A model generated the notes under the pieces. It was not told where the DNA came from. It was given only the letters and a program-made list of their open reading frames with translations, and did no database searches. This document shows positions 1 through 7,860 of a DNA stretch of 24,834 nt, in pieces. Position 1 is the stretch's first letter; the number at the start of each line of letters is the position of its first letter. The DNA is from Sphingomonas sp. S-NIH.Pt15_0812 (lineage in GTDB: Bacteria; Pseudomonadota; Alphaproteobacteria; Sphingomonadales; Sphingomonadaceae): the NCBI RefSeq assembly GCF_003951315.1, contig NZ_QLJH01000041.1, forward strand, positions 1-24,834, read 5' to 3'. The position numbers and the translations under genes were made by a program.

Positions 1-224
1 CAGAGCGATCCCATGAAGCAACATGGCGCCGTGTCGGATCGCTCCTCAATGCCTTCTCACCAGACGAGTGCCGCAACTATCTGCGCAACTCCGGATATGC
101 GTCAGCCTGATGTCATCATGGTCTAGGTAGCTAACCGTTTGCTGCCGTTCGTTCACGGTCGCACATTGCCCGCAATGCCTCGACCAACATCGAAACTAGA
201 CACTGTCCTACATGAGGACGTGCG

Positions 225-1229
225 TCACCAACTGCGCAGCGGACTGCCGGACAGCACTATCTCCGCGCCGGTATGGCCCACTGCGTCCAGCAGCCGGCGG
301 ACGCCGCGCGCGACTAGATCCTGATCCGGCGTTGGGCCGATGCGGACTGAGTGTATCGGCAGTGTCGGAACCTCGCGATCGGACTCCCATCCCACCGGCT
401 CCAGTCGTCGCGAGGACATGTATGGGACGATGCGGCCGGCGTTCTCGCGGAAGGCGGGCGCCGGATGGCCGGGGAACCACGAAGCGTCGAGCGAGTACGC
501 CACGTAGACGAAGCGGATCTCGCGCTCCGAGGCGAATGCGGGATCCTTGCACGTGACGATGTAGCGCCGCAGGTCGGTGTGGAGCTTGCCGGCGCACAGC
601 ACGCGCTCCTCTTCCGGCGTCATCGGCTCTTTCCTGCGCGGCGGGGGCGGCAGCGGATCGTCGAGGTCAACGCGGTAGGCGGCCCGGTACGCCTCAATCA
701 GCTGATCGAACGACCACGCCTGCTCCTCCAAATCGTAGCGGACCTCGCCGAACACACCCTGTGAATAGCCGAACATCAGCTGCCACTGGCGGAATTCGAT
801 GGCGACCGGGGCGCCGCGGCCGTAGCCGCGCCATTGGCCGAGATCGTCCTGCTCGCCGGAGAAACAGCAGACGTAGACTGGCGGCCTGGGCTCGCTCACG
901 AGCAGCCTGGCGGCCTCGGCGAGCATCGCTCGTACCCGGTCGTCCGCTTCGTCGTCCTGTGCCGCCCGCAGCCGGGCGGCCGCGACCGCGACGCCGTGAC
1001 CAATTTCGGCGCGGTCGTTGAGGAAGGTGGCGTCGCTGAGCCACAGCTCATTGGCCGTCGCGATCGGAATCAACGCCGCGACCGATGTGTAGTGGTAGAT
1101 CGCGGCCGGCACGCCAGCGCCGTGGAAGCGGTCGTAGATCGCGCGAGACGCCGTGCCAGTCGCGCCGAACCAGCGCGGCAGACCGGAAGGCTTCTCTTCC
1201 CTAGGTGATCCAATCCAACCTAGCATCAT
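225..1229 (-). CDS. DUF2971 domain protein
   Basis: 334-aa protein recognised as a DUF2971 family member. The N-terminal hallmark is at about residues 44-75 (YHYTS, then ELWLSD, then LNDRAE), and the second hallmark is at about 121-136 (CCFSGEQDDLGQWRGYG, the C-F-S...D-x-x-x-QW-x-x-Y pattern of the family). The C-terminal RIGPTPDQ segment is also typical. The biochemical role of DUF2971 is not established. As far as I know, members are common in accessory and defence-like regions. It is divergent from the nitrilase-like gene, with about 170 bp between the two likely starts, so a shared control region is plausible. Two ATGs (1229 and 1226) open the frame; neither has a strong ribosome binding site, so the first 30-40 residues before the conserved YHYTS are uncertain. 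Confidence 0.8.
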   Translation of the reverse strand: MMLGWIGSPREEKPSGLPRWFGATGTASRAIYDRFHGAGVPAAIYHYTSVAALIPIATANELWLSDATFLNDRAEIGHGVAVAAARLRAAQDDEADDRVRAMLAEAARLLVSEPRPPVYVCCFSGEQDDLGQWRGYGRGAPVAIEFRQWQLMFGYSQGVFGEVRYDLEEQAWSFDQLIEAYRAAYRVDLDDPLPPPPRRKEPMTPEEERVLCAGKLHTDLRRYIVTCKDPAFASEREIRFVYVAYSLDASWFPGHPAPAFRENAGRIVPYMSSRRLEPVGWESDREVPTLPIHSVRIGPTPDQDLVARGVRRLLDAVGHTGAEIVLSGSPLRSW

Positions 1230-1396
1230 TTCACTATTCCGCTTTCACATTCCGAACGTCGAGCACGGTCGCGTTAGTTCGAGCGCCAGCGAGCATGCCC
1301 GCGCCAGCGGCCTGTGACCAGCGCCGATGGCCGTCCCGCCGCGCCACGAATGACGTCAGAACGCGGCGGCAACTGTCGACTAGGTTGACAGGACAC

Positions 1397-2737
1397 ATGA
1401 GTAGGCACCAACCATCGCGGGGTATGGCTCCGCGCACCTCACCTTACGAAGGCGTCCACCTGAAGTGGCGTGTCGAGCGCACAGTTCTGCCATTTGCGAT
1501 CCGGGTGGTCGAACCCCGGAGGGTCAATCCGCCGGAACACACTGGGATCCTCAACGCGGTCGTTGCGAATTTGGTCCGGCCGGCGGCACTGCCGGTTGAC
1601 CGCTTCGACGACGCCGTCGCTCCACCGGCGAAGCGTCGCTACGACCTCGTTACCTTCCCGGAGGCGTTCGCACCCGCCGCCGCCATCCTCAACGTCGCGC
1701 GGGCGCTGGCGAACGAGGGTCCGTCGGGTTGCCTCCACATCGGACTAAGGCCGGACGAAGACGCCAGCACCCACCTGTTCGGCGGCGTAGCGGCGAAGTC
1801 GCTGGCCCATGAACTCGGGAAGCTCCTAGATCCAGGCATTGACGACCTCACCGGCTTCACCGCATGGCTCGATCGGCAGGATCCCAACCACACATTCAAC
1901 CTCGGATGCGTGCTGGCGGTAGACGCTGAGTCCAAGTTGAGGGCCTGCCTCCACCCCAAGCTAGTGCGGTCAAAGTACGAGGTTGACCGGATGCCCGAAA
2001 ACCACATGGCCGAGGCTAACCTGTTGACCCTGATCACGCTCGTGCCCACGGACCCCCGCTTCGGCACGGTGACGCTCCAGCCGCTGATCTGCTCGGATGC
2101 GCTGGACGTCGGGACCGACCGGCAGCAGCCCGCGCCGATCCCTGCGGCAAACCTCCACGCCAGCTGCCTGTGCGACCCGCCCAATCATGTCGACGTAGTC
2201 TCGGTCGCGACCTGCACACCACAGCCCGGCGGGAAGTCAAGCGACGGAAGCCGCTACCGGGTCTGGCACTCGCAGTTCCTGGAATCGTTCACCGCCGCGG
2301 CCCAGAACCAAGACCGATCGCGCCACCACTTTGCCTCGTTCGTCCTGGCTAACTACACCGAACTGCCAGACAGGTCAGGCGGCGGCCTCTCGGGTACCTT
2401 CCTCCCCATTCCGCCACGCTTTTCTGACACCGATCCGGCCGTGTCCGTCTCGTGTTGGGGACGTCGCAAGGAGAATCCTAAGCCGAACAACGGCTGGTCG
2501 GATCCGGACGACCGAGCCCTGACCGATTGGAGCAGCCGCGGCTTCGTCGCAGGACTCGATCCGTTCGAAGGCGACAATGCAGCCGCCGCACGTGTGCTGG
2601 CGTTCGACGTTCACCGTCTGCCGCGAGAGAGCTCGCCGTGGCGCTCCGACGCTAGTATCGTCGCTTGGGAGATCGCCGACTGCTTGGTCGATGACGCGGG
2701 GGACCATCGACTGACCCGCCGAGAACCCCATGCCTGA
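1397..2737 (+). CDS. Nitrilase-fold (carbon-nitrogen hydrolase-like) protein
   Basis: About 446 aa from the ATG at 1397. The frame is open back to 1205, but that would overlap the divergent gene. AGGA lies just before 1397; ATG 1424 is an alternative start. Three blocks match the nitrilase superfamily: YDLVTFPEAF with Glu about 89, the LHPKLVRSKYE block with Lys about 188, and LQPLICSDAL with Cys about 232. This is the Glu-Lys-Cys triad that cleaves C-N bonds in the family. The region after Cys232 (NHVDVVSVATCTP, then VLANYTEL) fits the later strands of the fold. The protein is longer than a plain amidase (about 270-300 aa). Its stop lies inside the start of the next gene (ATGCCTGA, 8-nt overlap), so the two are probably translationally coupled. 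Nitrilase domains in defence genes are best known beside or fused to reverse transcriptases; none is present here. The substrate is unknown. Confidence 0.75.
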   Translation: MSRHQPSRGMAPRTSPYEGVHLKWRVERTVLPFAIRVVEPRRVNPPEHTGILNAVVANLVRPAALPVDRFDDAVAPPAKRRYDLVTFPEAFAPAAAILNVARALANEGPSGCLHIGLRPDEDASTHLFGGVAAKSLAHELGKLLDPGIDDLTGFTAWLDRQDPNHTFNLGCVLAVDAESKLRACLHPKLVRSKYEVDRMPENHMAEANLLTLITLVPTDPRFGTVTLQPLICSDALDVGTDRQQPAPIPAANLHASCLCDPPNHVDVVSVATCTPQPGGKSSDGSRYRVWHSQFLESFTAAAQNQDRSRHHFASFVLANYTELPDRSGGGLSGTFLPIPPRFSDTDPAVSVSCWGRRKENPKPNNGWSDPDDRALTDWSSRGFVAGLDPFEGDNAAAARVLAFDVHRLPRESSPWRSDASIVAWEIADCLVDDAGDHRLTRREPHA

Positions 2738-5399
2738 CGCTCCTCACGCCATCCGTCTCGAAGCATTCCGCACGCGCCCACTGCACTGGATTGTCGTGCA
2801 TCACCTGCTCTCGGCCGACCTGATGCGCGAGCTCGCATCGGCGATTGTCGAGGCCGCGAGCGCGGGCAAGCTTGGCCTCCACGACCTTTTCGAGGACATC
2901 GAACCGGCCGGTCCCCCGACGACGGCGAGTTGGTTCATCGCGGCCCGAGCGACCGAGGCGCCGTTCACCGACTTCTTGTCCCGGTTCGTCACGACGATCG
3001 TTTGGCGCGGTGACGACCCGCCGAGCCCGCCGCCCGACGAGATCGACGAGCGGGAGGCGGAATGGGTTCGGGACCTGATCAGCGCATTCGAGCTGTCTTC
3101 GGCGGGCATGGATGCGACGCCCAACCATCTGGACGGGCAAGGCTCGGATCCAATCAACGACGCAAAGATGGCGCTCGTCGCCGCTCGGCGCTCGACCGAC
3201 GGCGGCGAGGCCGAGATTGGTGGGCCGCCTGCGCTTCTGAGGGCTCTCTTTGTCAAGCACGTCGGAGACCTCGACGCCGACGTGGACGACTGGAAGGGCG
3301 CGCTTGCGCACTACTCGACGGCCGAGAGGCTCCTGACCGATGAGACCGGGTGGGAGGACGCGGTTCGGACGACACGCGACATACTCGTCCAGTCAATCGC
3401 CATGGCAACGTGGCACGTCAGCGGGCCGGACGCGGCCGCTCCGCTACTTGAGGCGCTTGTCGAGCGCTCGGGGCTCGAGACGGCCCCGCTAGCGACGCTA
3501 AACGCCCGGTTCGATCTCATGAACGCGACAATGGCGCGGGGCTCGTTCTCGACGGTCTGGCCGGACCGTCGCGCCGCCGATTACCTCGCGCCGCTCGTCA
3601 TTCACTCCCATAACCTCGACAACGCAATGACGTACGCATCAGTCGGGCAGTTCCGGCAAGCGCACCGCTGGTTCTGGGCCACCTTGCGCAGGCAGACCGC
3701 GCTAGGCGGTACTGTCGTGTCGTGGGCGACCAAGGCTCACTATGGTCGCTCGATTGTCGACGAGCTCGAGACGCTGCTGGGACGCCAGAGTCTGCCCGGC
3801 CAGTTCGCGCTCGCCGTCCGGATGCTGGTTGAGAGCGGGCGAACCGAACTGGTCGAGAAAACCGACTGGAGCGAACTCCTAGTCGAGACCTATGTCGACG
3901 ACGCCGTACTCGACGAACTCTTCGCGATCGTCGGGCGCAGTCCCGGCACTGCCTTAAAGCGCGCGCTGGCGGCCACGGCGCTACGCCGCGAGTGGCTGCT
4001 GGCCCTTCCGACCGACCGCAAGGGGCTCGCACACCGCATGCTCGCGGACCTCGCGGAGGAAGCTCGCACCGGCGCTCACACCGGGATGGCCAGCACGAAC
4101 ACCGGCGGCCTCGCGCTGAGGGCGCTGAAGGCGGTCGGCAGGGAGCGTCCCGAGTTCCGGACGCTTGCTGGGCCGGAGGTGGTTGCGATGCTAGACGGCA
4201 TCCTCGCCAATCGTAGTGCGATCACCATCTCGGAGGCTGTCGAGGCGGCGGAGCAGTTCATCGATGGCCTCGACCCGCAGTCCGCCAAAGCGCTTTGCAA
4301 GATCGTCATCGACCTGGTCGGCCGGCTCCCGCAGGAAGCGGCGTGGCCGGTCACGCGCGCAGCGACTAGGCTCCTCGGATCTGCCGGAGCAACTAGGCTC
4401 GCGCGGGACGATGTCGCCTTCCGCCGAGAGCGGTCAGTCGCACTGGTGAAGCTCGCGCTGAACTCCGCGCAAGAGAATACCGGCCTCCTATATCTACTGC
4501 GTGATGTCGATCCTTCGGTTGTGGAAGGTCAGATCGACGGCCAGGGATTGGCGGCGATCGTCGACGGTATCCGCAGAAGGGCCGTCGAACCCTCCTCGAG
4601 CGCTGCGACAGGGGCGATACACGCTCTGCTCGTCGCGCCCAGAGTCGCCGGATCGGACGGGATCGCGGACGCGCTGCGCGGTATGGATCTTATACTGCGT
4701 TCGGCGGCCGGCAAACTGTCGTCCCCGTCGTTGCGTGATGGCTATGAGGTTCTGCTGCTCCTAGCCCGTCATGGCGACGCCATAGCAGAGGACCTAGGCA
4801 GCCCGCCCTGGTTTGCCGAACAGACGCGGGCGTTAATCGAGCCGCTCCGGGACATGTGGCTCGCCGCCGCGTCAAGGCCGCTGATCTTTGCCGGCTTCGC
4901 AATCCCCCCACTCAGCGTTCCCAACCGTGTGACGGTCCACAACTGGACGTTCGCCACGCTGGCCTTCGCCAAGTGGCTCGGCGTTTTGGCAGAACTCGCG
5001 CCTGCGCTTGACGCCGCCGCCTCCAACCTTGCCCTTGCCGAAGGCATGTCAGTCGCTCGGGCGATGCAGGGCCCTGCGGCGGCCGCGATCGATGCCGCTG
5101 CGGTTACGAAGGAGCGCGCCGACACCTTCTACGCGGCGCTAGGCGAGCGGCTCGCCGGGATCGGCCCCCGCACCGACGACGATGCGGCAACTGACGTCGG
5201 AGTGCTACTCGATCGGTCCATGGAGCTTGGGCCGCGCGGCGAGGACGCCGCGCTCCTGCTAGCGGCTTGGCGGTTGGGCGTCCGACGCGACCCGGATGGC
5301 CAAGCTGTGGCGGCCTACACGGCCAAGCTTAGGAACGACCCGAAACTGCGGCTGAGCGTCTCGCCACTGCTAAGCCGCGTGCTCGCCGAAGCAGAGTGA
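2730..5399 (+). CDS. Large all-helical (TPR-like) protein, partner of the nitrilase-like protein
   Basis: 889-aa protein with no enzyme motif that I recognise. Composition and pattern are strongly alpha-helical: Ala/Leu/Arg/Glu-rich amphipathic segments run almost the whole length. TPR-like hairpins can be seen at about 168-204 (LLRALFVKHVGD, then DWKGALAHYSTAERLL) and about 290-320 (LDNAMTYASVGQFRQAHRWF). The second half looks more like irregular HEAT-type repeats. An acidic/Pro-rich stretch (GDDPPSPPPDEIDE) at about 94-107 probably links an N-terminal unit to the solenoid. No signal peptide or transmembrane segment is evident. The start ATG overlaps the upstream stop by 8 nt. I infer a scaffold, sensor or partner for the upstream nitrilase-like protein; the function is not known. 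Confidence 0.7.
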   Translation: MPDAPHAIRLEAFRTRPLHWIVVHHLLSADLMRELASAIVEAASAGKLGLHDLFEDIEPAGPPTTASWFIAARATEAPFTDFLSRFVTTIVWRGDDPPSPPPDEIDEREAEWVRDLISAFELSSAGMDATPNHLDGQGSDPINDAKMALVAARRSTDGGEAEIGGPPALLRALFVKHVGDLDADVDDWKGALAHYSTAERLLTDETGWEDAVRTTRDILVQSIAMATWHVSGPDAAAPLLEALVERSGLETAPLATLNARFDLMNATMARGSFSTVWPDRRAADYLAPLVIHSHNLDNAMTYASVGQFRQAHRWFWATLRRQTALGGTVVSWATKAHYGRSIVDELETLLGRQSLPGQFALAVRMLVESGRTELVEKTDWSELLVETYVDDAVLDELFAIVGRSPGTALKRALAATALRREWLLALPTDRKGLAHRMLADLAEEARTGAHTGMASTNTGGLALRALKAVGRERPEFRTLAGPEVVAMLDGILANRSAITISEAVEAAEQFIDGLDPQSAKALCKIVIDLVGRLPQEAAWPVTRAATRLLGSAGATRLARDDVAFRRERSVALVKLALNSAQENTGLLYLLRDVDPSVVEGQIDGQGLAAIVDGIRRRAVEPSSSAATGAIHALLVAPRVAGSDGIADALRGMDLILRSAAGKLSSPSLRDGYEVLLLLARHGDAIAEDLGSPPWFAEQTRALIEPLRDMWLAAASRPLIFAGFAIPPLSVPNRVTVHNWTFATLAFAKWLGVLAELAPALDAAASNLALAEGMSVARAMQGPAAAAIDAAAVTKERADTFYAALGERLAGIGPRTDDDAATDVGVLLDRSMELGPRGEDAALLLAAWRLGVRRDPDGQAVAAYTAKLRNDPKLRLSVSPLLSRVLAEAE

Positions 5400-5801
5400 G
5401 GGCGGAGGACGCGCGGTTCCTCCAGATGCCGAAGCGGGTTGTCGCGCTGCGTTCCCGCTGCCCAGACCCACTAAGCGACTTTCAAGCGTCGCTGCACGCT
5501 CCCTAACATCACACGTCCGCTCATGTCCGGTCGACCTCTCAACGAATAGCTGGGGAATGACGGCATCTGGGACGAAGACGTGGTTCGCGCCCGGGTCTGA
5601 CAATGTCGGCTTCCACCGGGAGTCGATGTTCGCTCGTTCGGCAACTCAGGGTCGTTAAACCAGCAGGGCTGGCCGTTAGCGGACCAGCGGTCGCGGGCGC
5701 CTACGGCCGACGGGCTGCCCATCGTATTCGCTGATGGCAAAGCGGATTATCTAGGCTTCTCCGCCGCCCTTTCATTTACTGAGTTGGCTTGTTAACACGA
5801 T
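5400..5801 (+). other. Non-coding stretch with a decayed reading frame
   Basis: No intact gene is apparent between the helical-protein gene and the next module. One plus-strand frame from about 5555 to 5795 reads like a protein remnant: GNDGIWDEDVVRARV, a TGA at 5598-5600, then a stretch ending in GLPIVFADGKADYLGF and TELAC before a TAA at 5793-5795. It has no start codon with a ribosome binding site, and an additional in-frame TAG lies upstream. I do not recognise the family. It may be the 3' end of a deleted gene or chance. Confidence 0.3.
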
Positions 5802-5816
5802 CACAAATTCATTGTG
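5802..5816. promoter_or_regulatory. Short hyphenated palindrome upstream of the HicA-like module
   Basis: CACAA-ATTCA-TTGTG, 5-bp arms with a 5-bp centre, 33 bp before the GTG start of the 350-aa gene. It sits in an AT-rich gap where a promoter is expected, so it could be an autoregulatory operator. It is short enough to occur by chance. Confidence 0.25.
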
Positions 5817-5849
5817 GGAAGCCACCGAACGAATTGGACGAGCAGCTAG

Positions 5850-6902
5850 GTGGCCGAGAAAGACACTGACCTTGAACTGAAATTCGACGGGGCACCTGTG
5901 CAGAGATTGCACGGCGCTCCCGCCGAGGCAGTGATCGCGTCACTGAACGCGCTTCAGCGCATGATCTATATCATCGGTATGCGCGCCGAGGGTCGCGCCC
6001 TAAGCGAGAGGCTGAAGCCTACCATTAAGGTAAAGCGCGAGTACGCGGTTGTGTGCCGCGCGCCTCGCGAGGGCAGCCATATTCAGCCTTTTGCTGTCGC
6101 CTCACAGACGGGGGAGATGAGCGGTTCGTCCTTCGCCGCTCGTGAAAAGCTGCTGGCGACCTTGCGGGCCCTCGATAGCGGCGAGGAGGCGCGGCTTGAG
6201 GCTGTGGTTCCAAACGCTCGGGAGCGTTGGTTTTTAGCTAAGGCGGCGACCGGCTTGCTTCCGCCGGAAGGTAGCGGCTTGGAAGTGATGATCCGCGCCG
6301 GTTCGCGCGGCCCCTTTGCTTTCAAGGCTGATCGCGCGCGAATTCTGCTGAACGCGTATGACACTCCCCGACCACCGGCAATCGATGAGGAGACGGTCGC
6401 GGGGAAGCTCCGAGCCATCGACTATCAACAGACGATTATGACTATCAAGCCCGGCTCAGACCCCGCGCTCCGCATGGACTATCCGCTGCCGCTGGAAAGC
6501 TGGCTTCAAACCAACGTCCGCAAGCGGCTCAAGATCAGCGGACGTCCAAAGATTAATTCTCGCGGCGACATAAGTTCGTTCGACGAAATCTATCACGTCG
6601 TGGAACTTGAGCCGCACATACAACCTATTGATTGCTTCACCTCAGATGGTAAGCGCTTTGGGACTAATCGCCCGATCAGTCTGCCTTTAACTGTCCATTG
6701 GGCGGATCGACTATTCAGTTTTGCAGATTATCGCCTGGGTATCGATGTCGTCGTGGATAACGTATCCGAGATTCGCGATAGTGTACTTTCGGAACTCGAC
6801 CTGGTTTGGCGCCAATACGCGCAAGCCGAAGATAACGAACTGGATGAGGAGGCGCTTGAGGTAAAGCGACACCTACTCTCGCGCTTTGGGCCTCTCGACT
6901 GA
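5850..6902 (+). CDS. 350-aa protein of unknown function, first gene of a HicA-like two-gene module
   Basis: Starts at GTG 5850 (MAEKDTDLELKFDGAPV in the predicted protein); the first in-frame ATG is about 110 bp downstream and would cut a conserved-looking N-terminus. The ribosome binding site is weak (GGACGAG upstream). The N-terminus (LELKFDG, a conserved-looking helix with LNALQRMIYIIG, then IKVKREYAVVCRAPREGS) gives a mixed alpha/beta unit. The C-terminus contains a beta-rich block (DEIYHVVELEPHIQPIDCF, then GIDVVVDNVSEI) and an acidic helical tail. No membrane segment or catalytic motif was recognised. Its TGA overlaps the ATG of the next gene by one base, so the two are co-translated. 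Position and coupling suggest an antitoxin, sensor or effector partner of the HicA-like protein. It has no resemblance to HicB that I can see. Confidence 0.7.
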   Translation: MAEKDTDLELKFDGAPVQRLHGAPAEAVIASLNALQRMIYIIGMRAEGRALSERLKPTIKVKREYAVVCRAPREGSHIQPFAVASQTGEMSGSSFAAREKLLATLRALDSGEEARLEAVVPNARERWFLAKAATGLLPPEGSGLEVMIRAGSRGPFAFKADRARILLNAYDTPRPPAIDEETVAGKLRAIDYQQTIMTIKPGSDPALRMDYPLPLESWLQTNVRKRLKISGRPKINSRGDISSFDEIYHVVELEPHIQPIDCFTSDGKRFGTNRPISLPLTVHWADRLFSFADYRLGIDVVVDNVSEIRDSVLSELDLVWRQYAQAEDNELDEEALEVKRHLLSRFGPLD

Positions 6903-7186
6903 TGGCAAGAGATCGAAAGGACATTGACGCTTCTTTGCAACGCAAAGGCTTCAAGCGTGATGACGGCGATCATCACTATTACATCTACCACAATCTTGCT
7001 GGTCGAAAAACGATCAAGAAGACCAAGATGAGTATGGGGACTTCGCACAAGACAATCGGGGATCCCCTGCTCGGGCAGATGGCAAGACAAATCGGCGTGA
7101 GCAAGCCAAGCTTTCTAGAGCTAGTAGACTGCACGCTTGATCAGGCGGGCTACGAAGCCTTGGCCTTTCCGCCGAAGGGAAATTGA
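6902..7186 (+). CDS. HicA-like small protein (putative mRNA interferase type)
   Basis: 94 aa. The first 30 residues have the HicA-like pattern: Lys-Asp-Ile...Leu-x-x-Lys-Gly-Phe (residues 6-17), then DDGDHHYYIYH (20-30), where HicA toxins carry a Gly-Ser-His catalytic His motif in a double-stranded RNA-binding-like fold. The next part (KTIKKTKMSMGTSHKTIG, then LLGQMARQIGVSK, then LVDCTLDQAGYE) matches a longer subfamily of such proteins that I have seen annotated as HicA family or hypothetical. Classical HicA is about 60 aa and sits upstream of HicB; here the gene is longer, lies downstream, and its partner is a 350-aa protein. Role in RNA cleavage is inferred. The TGATG overlap with the upstream gene supports an operon. 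Confidence 0.65.
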   Translation: MARDRKDIDASLQRKGFKRDDGDHHYYIYHNLAGRKTIKKTKMSMGTSHKTIGDPLLGQMARQIGVSKPSFLELVDCTLDQAGYEALAFPPKGN

Positions 7187-7668
7187 TCCCACAGTCCAGG
7201 GGCCGAAACAAGGGACGACCCGCCGGAGCCAAAAGAGGGCTCAACGATTTCCGGTGCTTAGAAACGGATATGGCAGTTTCCGTGTCGGCAATATTCCTCG
7301 TCGCGTTTGATGCGAGTGATTCAAACCGCGACGGTGCGGCACTTTAGGACGCGTAGGAACCCGCGATTTCCTTAACGATCTGCGCCACCGCTTTCAAAGC
7401 ACAACGCGCCGGAGCAGCCGGTTCGAAATTGCAGAACGTCTGGACGATCGCCTTGTCTCGGGCGCGTTGCCAACTTCCAGGTTCGGCCAGACCGATAGAC
7501 AGCTATTATTGTGAGCGGACGTTCATAGGAGTGAACGCGAACGGCCGGATCCGGTCAGGAGCTGCCGCTCTTCCCTTCTTTCCCGGCGACCAAGTGCAAA
7601 CGTCGGCAGCCCCAATTTCGTAAGCGTAGTTGCTGCCGCTCGCTCATCTCACGTTGGCGCGGCTTCCC
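7187..7668. other. Intergenic region without a supported gene
   Basis: About 480 bases between the HicA-like gene and the palindrome preceding the phosphoesterase gene. A 64-codon open frame (7429-7623) has no ribosome binding site and no recognisable protein pattern, and its sequence resembles decayed intergenic DNA. I see no RNA gene in it. It likely holds the promoter side of the downstream gene and a junction between two acquired modules. Confidence 0.4.
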
Positions 7669-7696
7669 GGTGTCACAACCGCTCGGTTGTGACACC
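7669..7696. repeat. Perfect palindrome, copy 1 of a dispersed family
   Basis: GGTGTCACAACCG-CT-CGGTTGTGACACC, 13-bp perfect arms around 2 bases. It lies 164 bp upstream of the phosphoesterase-STAND start. The same design recurs at 11043-11068 (GCGTCAAAACCG arms) and, decayed, at 12084-12110. There is no T-run, so it is not a plain terminator. It could be an operator, a recombination site or a REP-like mobile palindrome. Confidence 0.75.
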
Positions 7697-7860
7697 TCGA
7701 TCCGGCTCCTTCCACCAAATTGCTTTCTAGCTCACGCCCAACAGAGTGGGCACTGCCAATCGCTCGCAACTCTGACGACGAGGTTTGTGCGAGCCTGTCT
7801 GATTTTCCTTTCGCGTTGCGTTCTCGGCAGTTAGCACTGGAAGAAAGGGAGAGCATCAAC

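Noticed and set aside
3..44. GAGCGATCC...GGATCGCTC inverted repeat at the window start
   Set aside because: 9-bp arms with a 24-base loop and no T-run; too weak to call a terminator or element end without the flanking sequence.
1385..1420. TTGACA before the nitrilase-like gene as a -35 box
   Set aside because: It lies 7 bases before the chosen start codon and no -10 box follows at 16-18 bases, so it cannot serve this start.
1639..2184. 181-codon minus-strand open frame inside the nitrilase-like gene
   Set aside because: Ser/Arg-rich shadow; the plus frame carries the Glu-Lys-Cys triad.
2652..3311. 219-codon minus-strand open frame opposite the start of the helical-protein gene
   Set aside because: Arg-rich antisense shadow in high-GC DNA; no ribosome binding site and no recognisable domain, while the plus frame fits the operon.
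1397..5399. DRT-type defence system (reverse transcriptase with nitrilase)
   Set aside because: No reverse transcriptase motif (such as YADD) is found in either protein or nearby.
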